Shown here: one piece after another, positions 1 through 11,100 of the stretch
Layout of the letters: each line of letters opens with the position of its first letter
Numbering within the stretch: the first letter of the stretch is position 1
Source: Haliclona indistincta
Taxonomy: Eukaryota; Porifera; Demospongiae; Haplosclerida; Chalinidae
NCBI GenBank assembly: GCA_964017065.1
Contig: OZ024787.1
Span: 5,639,301-5,703,300, forward strand
Reading direction: 5' to 3'
Length of the DNA stretch: 64,000 nt
Program-made: the position numbers and the translations under genes
The notes under the pieces: generated by a model
What the model saw: the letters and a program-made list of their open reading frames with translations, nothing else
The model's database searches: none
What the model was told of the DNA's origin: nothing

Positions 1-90
1 TCAGCTAGCTAGCTGGCTGTTAATTGACACTTGACATGCTTTTAACTTACGGTAGAAATTTGTATAATTCTTAATCTATATGATATGTAC

Positions 91-250
91 AGCCACTGAT
101 GTAGGGATCTATGGTCTGTTAGCAAGAGGATCGTGTTACCATTCCATGCATGTTACCTCCTTGTTGGTTTACATTGCGGACCATTGAGCATTGCAAATCA
201 TCCCTACATCCTTTTGATTTCGCAAGAAATCTTTTTCTTTCTTGTAAGAT
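91..250. repeat. Dispersed repeat, copy 1 of 2
   Basis: This stretch begins with agccactgatgtagggatct and runs to a segment reading ccttttgatttcg. The same order of words recurs at about 3939-4100 with scattered mismatches and small indels. The right end of this copy coincides with the point where the reverse-transcriptase reading frame on the minus strand stops matching its family, so the repeat may have joined to or cut that element. The family is unknown to me. Confidence 0.75.
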
Positions 251-835
251 GTTGACTGATACCAATGATGGATTATTCTCCACGCTTTACCACCAATACC
301 AACTTGTAGGAGTTTATCAAGCAGAACACAATGCTCAACAGAATCAAAAGCCTTCTCAAGATCAAACAGGCAGAGATAAGGTAAACTTAATAACTGTGAA
401 TGAATATAAAGAGAGATGATGGTATAATGAAACAGATTCAGTGTATACTTGTGATCAGTCATGTAATATGCAAATGTGATGGTATCATTAGGATGGCCAC
501 CCTCTCGCAAATGGGTCAAGAGGGCTTCTTGTGTGCTAAAGGTTGCATCAGAGCATGAGAGACCCTTCCGATAGGCAGTTTGGAGACGGTCGGGAATGCT
601 TAACTTGTCAAGGACTGGGTCAATCCTCCTCAGAATGATTACTTCGAATAATTTTGAGAAAACTGAGGAGATAGTTATCCCACGATAGCTAGAAGCTGAC
701 GCATGGTCTTTTCCTTTTCTTTAATAAACTGGTACGATCTGACCGAGTTTCATACATGATTAGATTTCTTCAACGGCGAGGATTTTGTTAAAGACACCTG
801 TTAACCAAGAAATAAGAATAGAACCACCATGTCTA
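170..835 (-). pseudogene. Non-LTR retrotransposon reverse transcriptase fragment
   Basis: Minus-strand translation gives an RT palm region: a segment reading YRGITISSVFSKLFEVIILR, then AYRKGLSCSDATFSTQEALL, then motif A as LCLFDLEKAFDSVE. This order is typical of LINE-type RTs common in marine invertebrate genomes. At least two in-frame stops lie upstream (about 740-780) and similarity ends near 250, before the catalytic (F/Y/H)ADD motif, so this is a dead 5' and 3' truncated copy. About 36 extra residues sit between the REGGHP segment and motif A compared with what I remember of the family; this insertion is in frame. Boundaries are approximate. Confidence 0.8.
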
Positions 836-1177
836 ATATGCATAGGGATGCATAGGAGTGTGAGGAGACGACCTGGAGCCTCTCAAACACTGGATCGATG
901 ATCGTAACAAGGAGAATGAGAGTTTACACCTGATCCAGGCAATAGAGCAGGAATAGGGCATGTTCCACTTTACTGACAGTAGGGACGCAAGTCTCTTATA
1001 GCAAACGTTTGCTGCAGCACCAACTCCACCAGTGGCAGACATGATCAAGGGGGTGAAGGAACCGTGCTCAATTTCACGTACTCTCTGTTCGTAAGCACGG
1101 CTCTTTCGTTTCTCATGTTTCCGGTAGGTGGCAGCAAGGGATTGACTGGAGTTTGAAGGAGCGTAGGGATTGACCAT
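833..1177 (-). pseudogene. RLE-type retroelement C-terminal domain fragment
   Basis: The minus frame contains NPYAPSN, then YEQRVREIEHGSFTPL, then KRLASLL and SLLRSSIQCLRGSRS. This string is the conserved C-terminal end of a family of retroelement polyproteins that carry a zinc knuckle and a restriction-like endonuclease upstream. A related but more decayed copy lies on the plus strand at about 62470-62750. Here it sits 5' of the RT fragment on the same strand, opposite to the order expected inside one element, so the two pieces come from different copies or a rearranged one. Confidence 0.7.
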
Positions 1178-1206
1178 CAGGACCAGGTATTGGTCTAATC
1201 ACTCAA

Positions 1207-1760
1207 GTCCAAGGAGCTGGGAGTAGTACATGTAGGACAAGATGGACATATGAGATTGACAGGTAAGACAGGTTTAATTGAGTCAAAGTGTGACCTGCAC
1301 ACATGAGCAATTTCTATCCATTCTTTGTTTGGTTTAAGGTAAGAACTGATAGGAGACATGATTTTAGTACTATGTGAGGTAGCTGTTGTCCTTGCTGTGT
1401 ATCTTAACCATGTTGGATGCTTTTGGGTGTATGATTCTGTTGCCATGTAAACGTCTACCTGAAACAAAGAAGCAGTGGCTATGACTTCAACAGTCGTCCT
1501 CCAAACACTGTCCTTTGTATGTTTTGGACGTGGAAGGGAGTTTTGTTGATTGTTTTGTGTAATTTCTCAAATACTTCTTCTGTTTTTTCAAATGTTACAA
1601 TTAGTTTTCTTAATTGATCTTGAGTGCCAGTGAGCTGCACAGAAAAAGACAGTTGCCATCGCTTAAGACATGATCAACGGTTCTTCCTTGTTGTTGAAGG
1701 AATGGTAGCAAGACAGCGTATGGAGCACCTCTTGGTTTTGCAGCATATGGTCTGGAATAG
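1207..1760 (-). pseudogene. OTU-type cysteine protease fragment, frameshifted
   Basis: Two minus-strand frames joined by a single frameshift near 1490-1520 give an OTU domain. The catalytic Cys box reads DHVLSDGNCLF, followed by LTGTQDQLRKLIV. After the shift come VEVIATASLFQVDVYMAT and the terminal His region AHVCRSHFDSI. OTU proteases deubiquitinate proteins; standalone OTU domains are also often carried by transposable elements of marine invertebrates. No intact start or full frame is visible and retroelement pieces lie on both sides, so I call it a transposon-associated pseudogene. A real gene with a small intron at the shift is the alternative. Confidence 0.6.
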
Positions 1761-1882
1761 GAATCTCTGTAGCTAAACTTCCAGGTACTGATACTAGTGA
1801 AGTAATGTTTCTGAAAATTCTCTGTAGGTAGTGTACATGTACCCAATTTAACTATGAGCACTACGTGATTTCGAATGAGCAT

Positions 1883-2490
1883 AGCTAACGTTCCATCGTG
1901 AGGCGTGGCTCAATGGCGCTAACATACTGCACTAGAACTCATTCGTGGATTCTTTCTAAAATGGTATTGCGTAGAGCTTGATTACTGGTCTTACTTAAAG
2001 ATATGATCTTAGAATATTGGTTTTAGCTAGTGCACTGCACACCAGTTTCTGTGCTTTGTATGTCGTGAAATCTATAGGAAGAAGTAGCACAACTCCAGTA
2101 TACAGCACACTTGTGCTGGATTTCAGGAATCTTTCTGCTGTGAAACAGCTCAAATTATAGCAACTTTCTTAGTTCAAGCTCTGACCAGGTCTCGTCAGCT
2201 CTATATTGGGTTTTGCAGGTAACAATGGAGCTATCTCTTCGCTCGCCGTTTTTAAACGCTAAGAGTTTGCTCCAAGACGTCTGTAGCAGACTTGCCAGTA
2301 AGTTGATTGCTTGCACAAGAAATAGCTGTAGTGTTTTCCACTCTTGAGAATCTTCACTATTTCTTGCCCGTAGCAGCTCAGGGACCCGTGGGTTGGATCG
2401 GGTAGATCGCATATTTGTAATCTGCTTTGCAAGACCTTTCGATTCATACTAAATTCGTTAAATTCTGTTCAAAGAATGGTGTAAAAATTA
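1883..2490. other. Intergenic, nothing recognised
   Basis: Only short open frames occur here (for example minus 2155-2447), with no motif I recognise. AT-rich filler between the OTU fragment and the hAT-like MITE. Confidence 0.5.
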
Positions 2491-2981
2491 TAGTGCTGTG
2501 AGATTGGTCTCAAAACCAACACCGATCAATTGAAGTCAAATAATTGCGATTAACCGGTTAATTGGATTTCTTGTTACAAAACTAAAAAGCTGTTTCAACC
2601 ATGCAAAATGTTACAAACAACTAATGTACACACGTACACTTATCTTGCTGATAGTCTAAATGAGGTGATGTTAAGTTGTAGTGAAGAAATACTAGTTTGT
2701 CTATACATTGCTAGGATCAAGAACTTTGCATTGTGCCATAGACAGATAGTTTCAGACTGGTAGTACCGCCTGCATTAGTCACAGGTCCTCACACAGAACA
2801 TTTAGGGTCTTCAGCGCTGGCTTCGATCATAAGCACGTTAGCGAACATGTGCAGATCGGTGATGTAATTTGTAATTATTAACTAGTTATTAAAACCGATA
2901 TTCTAAAATTGACTTCGATGTACTGAGTTCTAAAAAAAATTGGTCGGTTAATCGATTAATTGCATATTGGTCACAGCACTA
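2491..2981. mobile_element. hAT-like MITE with exact 8-bp target duplication
   Basis: The element starts TAGTGCTGTGA and ends with its exact reverse complement TCACAGCACTA. The flanks are AAAAATTA at 2483-2490 and AAAAATTA at 2982-2989, a perfect 8-bp direct repeat, the length produced by hAT transposases. About 490 bp, no coding capacity, so non-autonomous. Interior halves also mirror each other loosely (ttaaccggttaatt near 2550, ggttaatcgattaat near 2945). Confidence 0.8.
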
Positions 2982-2989
2982 AAAAATTA

Positions 2990-3443
2990 ACAACTAAGAT
3001 TCGCCATACATTTCGATTTGGAGTGAATTTACAAACCACAAACATTTTACATGTCACATGACTGAATATTAATGGTTCCAACCTCCTCTGGACCTGGTAC
3101 TGTTGCGTGAGTTGACTGCACCACATGCACTATACATGTACATAGCTTTATTGTGCTCAGCTTCATATCTACAAAGTAATGTGCATCAAGTCTACCTTCA
3201 CTATGACTCTCTTCTTTCTCATGATCATCAGCTTCATCTTCTACCTCATCATTTCTTTCTCTGCTACCTTCTCAGCTTCCTGCTCTTCCACATCTTCTGT
3301 TGGTCCTTCATCAGCCTTCATCCTCTTAGTAATTGGCTAAAAGAAAACAGTTAACTGTCATAAATCTCATACTTGCACTTTAAGTATTACCATCTCGTAG
3401 TCATGTCCCTTGTGGACCCTCCTCCGCCTTTCATTATCACGGT
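2990..3443. other. Intergenic, nothing recognised
   Basis: Pyrimidine-rich in the second half; the plus-strand 83-codon frame at 3103-3354 is low-complexity and matches nothing I know. Confidence 0.4.
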
Positions 3444-3690
3444 AATACATTAAACCCATGAACGGGTTTCAGGCTATTGATAATGTGATTTTGACTGATT
3501 GCTAAACCCATGATGGTAATCCACATTCCCATCATGGTAATACCATGAACGGGTTTCAGGCTATTGATAATGTGATTTTGACTGATTGCTAAACCCATGA
3601 TGGTAATCCACATTCCCATCATGGTAATACATTAAACCCATGCACGGGTTTCAGGCTATTGATAATGTGATTTTGACTTGCCGGTGTGAC
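3444..3690. repeat. Tandem satellite, about 87-95 bp unit, 3 copies
   Basis: Units begin at 3457, 3544 and 3639 with the words catgaacggg or catgcacggg, followed by gtttcaggctattgataatg. The second spacing is 8 bp longer because of an extra atta-containing stretch. The third copy is cut after about 40 bp. Each unit also holds the inverted pair catgatggtaat and cccatcatggtaat, so each can fold. The repeated 61-codon minus frame across it is a by-product. Confidence 0.85.
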
Positions 3691-3797
3691 GTATCACATC
3701 CGTTCATGGGATCGAGTGAAAGAAGTCATTCCCGTCCCGGAAATCGATTATCTACTCTATGTGACCAGAGATTATTAATACTACGTAACTGTTCTAA

Positions 3798-3828
3798 GCT
3801 CTAGTGTAAACGGCGTTTACACTAGAGC
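3798..3828. repeat. Perfect 15-bp palindrome with 1-nt spacer
   Basis: The 15 bases GCTCTAGTGTAAACG are followed by a single G and then by their exact reverse complement. Total 31 nt. It lies between satellite and dispersed repeat, outside any gene. It resembles the palindromes at 39372, 58477 and 58524. Confidence 0.85.
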
Positions 3829-3938
3829 CACTGCATCAGTGGCTGTGTAATTATAAGATCAATATTTTGTCACAAGCTGGATGGACGTTAGGTTTTAGTC
3901 AACAGCAACTAGCTGAACTAGCTATAACCAACCACAGC

Positions 3939-4100
3939 AGCCACTGATGTAGGGATCTATGGTCTGTTGGCAAGTCAATCGTGTTACCATTCCATGCTTG
4001 TTCCTTGTTAGTTTACATTGTGGACCAGTGGCAGATTTCACAACCCTACATCCTTTTGATTTCGATAGAAATCTTTTTAATTTTCTTGTATATCAGTCTC
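3939..4100. repeat. Dispersed repeat, copy 2 of 2
   Basis: Diverged direct copy of 91-250, sharing agccactgatgtagggatct at its left end and ccttttgatttcg toward its right end. Confidence 0.75.
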
Positions 4101-4319
4101 CGATTATGTCCGTACAATTACCAACCTTCGAACACGTGCGTGGAAGGTGATCTCGCGATTGCAAGAACATGAATGGGAAATGCACCGTGCTCTTGAAGAT
4201 CAATGGTTATGGTCAGGAGTATTCTACCCTTGATATGACGCACTACTCTGCTCTGATCAAATTGCCAGAATACAATCAGCACATCCGTATTATTAATTAT
4301 GGCTAGTGCACTATGACAT

Positions 4320-4393
4320 GGGAGGGAGGGAGGGAGGGGGGGGGGGAGGGAGGGAGGGAGGGAGGGAGGGAGGGAGGGAGGGAGGGAGGGAGG
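4320..4393 (+). repeat. (GGGA)n microsatellite
   Basis: About 74 bp of GGGA repeats broken by a run of ten or more G. With G-triplets every four bases the plus strand could fold into G-quadruplexes. Confidence 0.9.
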
Positions 4394-5057
4394 ACAAAGT
4401 CGATGTGATCGTGCACATATTCAGACATGATTATAAGTCTAATGATGACTGATTATTGGTACACCACTACACTAGCTACTAACCTCTCCTTCTTCATTCT
4501 CTACAGTATCTAGAACATGCAGATTTAGATGAGAACGTCACCTCAGAAGGAGTGAGCTAGGGAAAGAGGGAATGCCAACTGTATGATAATCATGGCAGTC
4601 CAACGAGTAAATGCTGTGTCAAGCTCTAGTCAAGCTTAATAGACATGCAGTAAATCAGGAAAATTTAGTTGTTAAAATATTTTGGTGGGTGGGATCAACC
4701 ATAAAAATTTGTAAACACATGTACTGCCAGGTTGTATGCTGAAAGTTTAGGCAGGACTCTTTCATTCAGCTGGCTCCTAATCGTAACACACGAAAATTTC
4801 CCGATTTACATTTGATGCGCATTGACTGGCTATTATGCAATTTGCAGGCTAGTTTTTATAATTATGTTTGACAGACCAGACTCTATACATACATGCTGTG
4901 AAGTGCACATTAAAGACATATATACGATCCAAAGTATGATAGGAATAGTAGAGAAGGACATGAAATGAATAATCTGATCATTAGATGTGGGGTACCAGTG
5001 GATGCATTTTTGTGGTTTCCGTGTTTCATTTCGTATTTATAATCCGGATTCGATATT
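4394..5057. other. Intergenic upstream of DOP1
   Basis: No gene, no recognised repeat. It should contain the 5' leader of the DOP1 transcript toward its right end. Confidence 0.5.
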
Positions 5058-5075
5058 CACGTCACGTCACGTCAC
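5058..5075 (+). promoter_or_regulatory. Triple CACGT/CGTCA repeat before DOP1
   Basis: The run CACGTCACGTCACGTCAC lies 66-83 bp upstream of the DOP1 start codon. It contains three overlapping CGTCA half-sites of the kind bound by CREB/ATF-type bZIP proteins. Whether it is promoter or leader cannot be told from sequence. Confidence 0.4.
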
Positions 5076-5140
5076 ATGCACATCGCGTATCGTCACATGT
5101 GCACGTATTCGTTGTACGTTTTGTTTCGTTCGTCACCATC

Positions 5141-8100
5141 ATGGAAGAAGTGTCTCTTTCTTCGGAAGAGGAGGTTGTCGCTGTTGATCCTAAGTTCCAG
5201 CGCTTTGGTGCATCTTTAGAGCGTGCTCTCAGAACTTTCGAAATTTCCAGAGAATGGCATGACTTGATTTCAGCGTTGACCCGTCTTCACAAGGTATCTC
5301 ACGATCGACTTGATCACTCTTGTCTGTGTTCATTGTTTCTGCTAGGTTCTTCTAGCCTATACGCAATTTAAAGTTATCCCACATCGACAGCTAGTCTGTA
5401 AGCGTCTTGCTCAGTGTCTTCATCCTCAGCTACCCAGCGGTGTGCACCTCAAATCTCTGGAAGTCTACTCCGCCATATTTAATCGTATCAGTCGCGAGGA
5501 GTTGACTGCTAATCTTCTCACTTACACAAGCGGCTTGTTGCCTGTTCTGGAATATGCATCACTTGTAGTACGGCCTTCTTGTCTTTGTGTGTACGAGCAA
5601 TATCTGGTACCAATTGGAGCTGATTTGGTGCCAGTGTTACATGGAGTTGTGATGAGTATTCTACCTGCCTTGGAAGAAGAAGAGAGTGAACAGAATGATA
5701 GGTGCGTTTGAACATGGAATGCTTCGGCCTTGCTGTATTATTGTTCGATTACTTTGATGTAAATTGTTAAAGTGGGACTAGTCAAATATCTCAAACCTGG
5801 TGAAAATGTCATGCACACAGAGGACCAATGCTAATTTTTATGTTATTATAAGAAGGGAATAGTGTCCATTGCTCTAAGTCAACTTTGTTCTGTTATTCAT
5901 TATTATCATGAGGTGCTTATTGTAGTTGATGAGAATGTATTTGTGGTTTATACTGAATAACAGTGTTCCTGAGGAAGAGGAAGATAACAATAGTGGGCAC
6001 AACTGAATACAAATTTGGACCAGTGTTTTGGAATACTTGCTGCAATTATCTATCAGTTGTGTACTGTTATGTGTATAGTTTATTCTTCACTGCATGTATA
6101 ATGTCATTATATTGTTCAAGCATGTTTGTGGTAAGGTAGATCTATGACTTGACTCACTTGAAGAAAAGAGCGATGGTGCATTTATTGTTATCAATATCAT
6201 GAGCACCTTGTGCACTCCTGGTAATGTTGTATAGTAGTGTGTTGATAGCTAGTATAATATTATTGTATTGATAAGCAGATAAAGTATTCATTTCTAGTAT
6301 ACCAGAATTATCAGGCGTATTGGTTGTTCGGTAAAATCCATTGCTTTGTGTTCTCTATTTTGTGCTGTTTTTATGGTAGGAAGCTTCACTTCATAAAATG
6401 TCTCTCTTCCTTATCCATTATACAGAGTGATTAGGTTACTAGACTCCATTTCATCTTGTTCCCTCTCTTCCTTCTCCTCTGTGCTATGGACTATCCTCCA
6501 CTCATCTCCGTCTGTTCGTCTACCAGCCTCCTCCTACCTTCTCTCTCACCTCACTAAGAGCAACACCGACCTAGCGGCTACCATTGTGACTTCACTAATG
6601 AGTGATGATGATGATAGAAAAGATAGCATGAGAGATCTAGCAGTGAGTGAGCAAATAAAACTACTGTGTGGCTGTTAGTACTAGTTGAGCATTACCACAT
6701 TTTCACTTAAACAATCGTGTTAGATTTAGCTCAAAAATTCAACCGCATTGTTATCATTATGGTATATAATCTGTGCAGGTGTCTTCACTCAGTGCTGCTC
6801 TATCCGACTCCAGTACACTAGTTCTCAGAGCTACTCTCGACATCACTTCATTGCTCTTTCCATTCCACACCTCTTCTCTCACGCTTGCGCAAAACTCTCT
6901 TCTCCTTTCCTCTGCTTTGAAGTGTTTGCTGAAACGTGATGTATCTCTTAATCGTCGATTGTATTCATGGCTCTTAGGGCCTACAGTATCTCATACTGAC
7001 ACACAGAAGGACACATCAGGCAAAGACTACTTCACTATCCATGTACAGAAAGCTTTTACTGATAGTGTAGCTACCCTGCTGACTGATGCAGTAGATAGTG
7101 TACAGACTGGAGATAGAACTAGTTCTCTTGTACCTTATCGTTTGCTTAGATCAATGCTGGATAGACATGAATTTAGTTATTGCATCTCTTCTCAACTCCG
7201 CAACATCACTGCTTGTCTGAAAGAACAACTGGACATACTTGGTATTGTTCGATCGAGTAAAAAAGGTGCCAGACTTGACCACAGAGATGAACGCAGCGAA
7301 GGAGAAGGAAAGAAGTTGACTAAGAAGTTCCAGTTGAAGAATGAGGTGGTCCATAACGGCGTGCAGTTGTTGCTGGCGATAAAAGGAGAGCAGTTGTGGA
7401 AATGGATGGAAGAGGAGTTGATTGAAGGAATACACAGAGCTGTTGAAGATGATCAGAAGCTCAACAACACACTATCACTTGTCCGATTCACTATAGAGCT
7501 TTTGCCACTAGTAAGTATTTAGATTACTGTGTTTGCATTTGATTGGTCTCTCTTTCTCCTAGAGCACTGTGACAGAGCCTGAATCTATGTACCTCCCCTC
7601 TCTTTTGATTACTATATTGAAGCAGTCACTCACTCTTTCATCTCTGCCTGCACTTTGCTCGTGTTTGGATTTCGTTGCACAAATGCTGCAACTTCTCTCT
7701 GTGCCCTATTTTGACAAAAGCACTACTGTTACTCATGAATCAGGTATGGTAATGCTGGAACTATTTGTGTTACCTCATGGTTTACTGGGTAGAATTTGAG
7801 TCATAGCATTTTATCCTTATCCAGATTCTGTCACTTCAAATTCAACTTGCTTCACTCAAATACTTGTCCTTAACCAGCAGCTCATCTCAAAGCTCACTGA
7901 GGACCACACCCACATAACACCACTTCAGCTCAGCGTGACAGGTGAGCACTTGATGCATCAGAAACTGTGTTCTTGCATATCTCGTTCTTATCAGATAATG
8001 TGTGCAGAGAGGAGGAATGTGGTCTGTATCATCAATGCTACCAACAAGCTTGTCATTGTATGTTGACCTCTGCTCACATGTTGGCAGCAGTATTGGGAAA

Positions 8101-11100
8101 AGATGGTGCAATATCATTGCAATCAGGTAAGCACTGCTAGACATGTTTGGTACTGTACATGACGCTTGTCTCACAGGTTCACCACACTCTGTTCAGTGGG
8201 CGGAGTCTCTCATGATGAGCTCTCTCAAAATGCGTCGTGTTGCTCTGGTTGCTGTCCATACACTACTGTCAGTGTGCAACCTGTCCTCTGTCCCACCACT
8301 ATCATCTCCCTCCCTACCGCTAGCAAATGGTGCAGACCTTGTCAGACAAAACAAGAGTTTCATACAGGCATGAAGATATAGCTAAAATGAGTTCATTATG
8401 TGTTTGTTCTTGTAGGCTGTTTCACAAGTGCTATGGAAGATGTTATCGGACGATCTGCTCCCATCTAATCCTGGAGCTGGATGTGAAGAGGAAGCCGCCA
8501 TGTTGCTGTGTCAGCTATTCTCTGTCTCTCAGTTCAGCAGCACTGTAGAGGAGATACTACTGGAGGAGTTTGCAGCCAAGGTCAACTTGTTCAATCCATT
8601 GATTTTTTACTTATCGCACTTCTCTTCTTATAGTCAGTATTAAGCTATCAACGTTTTACCATATTGTGGCAGTTTGGAATATCATGTCAACCTGACACTG
8701 CATTATTCAAAAGGTAAATCATTCCTCTGATTTTAATGTTACTAACTTTGTTGCACATGTGTGTATTTCAACTTTACCTGTTTTTATCCATCCTCTCGCT
8801 TCTCTGTAGATCAGTATTACGCATGTTAGAAGGTCTACAGAGCTCTTCTCCTGCTGTCGTTTATTGTGTACAAACTTGGGTCAAATACATATGCCACACT
8901 CATCAACTTGGTCATGCTCTTTATCCTGTGTATCAACTACTAGCTGATGCTTGTCCACCGAAGCATAGCACATCTGCTCTCGAGGAGCAAGAAAAGGTTG
9001 AGGATATGCAGCATGCGAAATATTATTATGCATCGTTGAAGAAACCGTGTGTTGATAAAGAGAAATCAAAGGTTGACAACAGCAAGATTGAGTATCCGTC
9101 ATATCTGCTCACCAAACATGTCGATGTGCCTCGATTCAGTTACGCTATATCTATGCTCCACTCGGTCATACTGGTGGATCCAGTTGGTATTGTAACAGCT
9201 TTACTGAGCACAGATAGCACCAGAGACACACAACACAGGAACACTCTCAAGACAAAACAATCTCACAGTTCCTCTACCACACCCTCTTCTGCAACCAAGG
9301 ACACATTCTCTTCTCAGCCGAGTCTAATGGAGGCTATCTTGTGTGAGTGTGTTTCTCTTATTCTCTCATCTTATCCCTCTTGGCTGGATGTTGATATGGC
9401 TGACCATGATAGACTACAAGAGGTGCAGACATCATCAACTGCATTGGTAGTAACACTGCTATCAACATGCATCAATATACTGAACAAGGCTGGAGACCAT
9501 GAAGGACACTCGCTTTCTGATGAAGCTCACAGTAGCTTGCCTCACCCACCATGGACGGTCATATCCACCAATGTGCTTCCTGTTAGTCCTGGTTACCTGT
9601 CTACCATTTTAGCCCACTGTGAAATANNNNNNNNNNNNNNNNNNNNNNNNNNNNNNNNNNNNNNNNNNNNNNNNNNNNNNNNNNNNNNNNNNNNNNNNNN
9701 NNNNNNNNNNNNNNNNNNNNNNNNNNNNNNNNNNNNNNNNNNNNNNNNNNNNNNNNNNNNNNNNNNNNNNNNNNNNNNNNNNNNNNNNNNNNNNNNNNNN
9801 NNNNNNNNNNNNNNNNNNNNNNNNNNCTGTGAAATACAAAAAGCTTGTCTACACTCTTTATTCCACCTTCTCTCTCCCTCTGATGACCACCAGGATGAGA
9901 AACAAACAAGTGACAGACAACCTGACAGCCACAGGCATTCTGCTTATTCACTCTATCTTCAGCTCCTTCGTTTAGTTTACTGCTTGCTTGTACTTGATTC
10001 ATTCTGTTACTGTGAAGAACCTGTAAAAGAAGATATTGACACTACTACACATTCTCTTCTGCCCAACCGCCGCACTGCTTCACAACCACTATTTCATCAC
10101 CTTGTCACTCTTGCTCTCCTCGCTCCGTCTCTCCCTAAACATCAGACTGCTTTCATGGCTTTGATCAATCGCTCTCTTCCCTTACTGAATCACCAGCTCC
10201 ATCAGTTAGCACCATTAGCACTTAAACAAGTCTGTAAAAACCTTTCAGCCATGATAAAGAAAGGTGTGGACAACAGAATGAGGGCGGGAGGATGTGATAA
10301 TCAGCGCTTGGTGACACATGTACAGCTCCTTACTGCAATAGTTCACTATTGTTTACTTGAGAACATTAATCAATCTTCCTCGTTCCTATACTACCAGCTC
10401 CCAGACCCGTTCTCAAACCTTCCTTTTCCTAGTACTCAGTTTAGACATGACTCGGCATTGTCCAAGATCTCGTCTAGTGATAAACAGGTTTCCACCATAT
10501 CGTGGCTCTTTGGTGGCTTGTTTGGTGCAGTTGGAGACAAAGAGGAGGAGATTGAAGTGGAAAAAGAGAAGTATGTTGGACTGGGTAGCCGTGCTGGTAG
10601 ACGTGTCTTACTGATGATGCCCTTCGTATATCGGATGGTGAGTAAGTTATGGAGACACTGCTGTGCTGGTGTGGGAGATAGTGACAGAACACGTGTGTAC
10701 AATGACCCACTTTCCAAGGTATTACAGTAACTGTTTACTCATTGTAAGTTCTAGTTCTGTAACAATTTCTTCAGGATATGTGGCAGTTACTGACATTACT
10801 CATAACACCGATAGCCTCTTATGATAACAGTGTGCTCTATTACTCATCTGTAGCTCAAGTATGGATGATATGGGTATGTTGCCTGTTTGACTGTTGCTAG
10901 AGAGAGTGTCTGTACATTATGATGTGTCTGCTTTCTGTATGTCTTGCTGTGTACTTTCACTTCTTTGCATGAATGTAGTTACATGATAACTTTCTCTTAG
11001 AATCTTACCGGCCAGTCAAAGCGACCACTGAAAGACTCATTCATTCAGTTACTCCATCGACTAAAGGTGAGTTCACTATCTTTACAAATTTGTTGACTGT

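Noticed and set aside
3437..3622. Minus frame with a repeated 27-residue peptide
   Set aside because: Direct translation of the tandem satellite; no start context or homology.
4985..5140. Upstream in-frame ATG for DOP1 adding 52 residues
   Set aside because: The added peptide is translated CACGT/CATG repeat and unlike the family; DOP1 similarity starts at 5141.
9601..10002. Long frames across the N gap on the other strand and frame
   Set aside because: They are kept open only by the N run.
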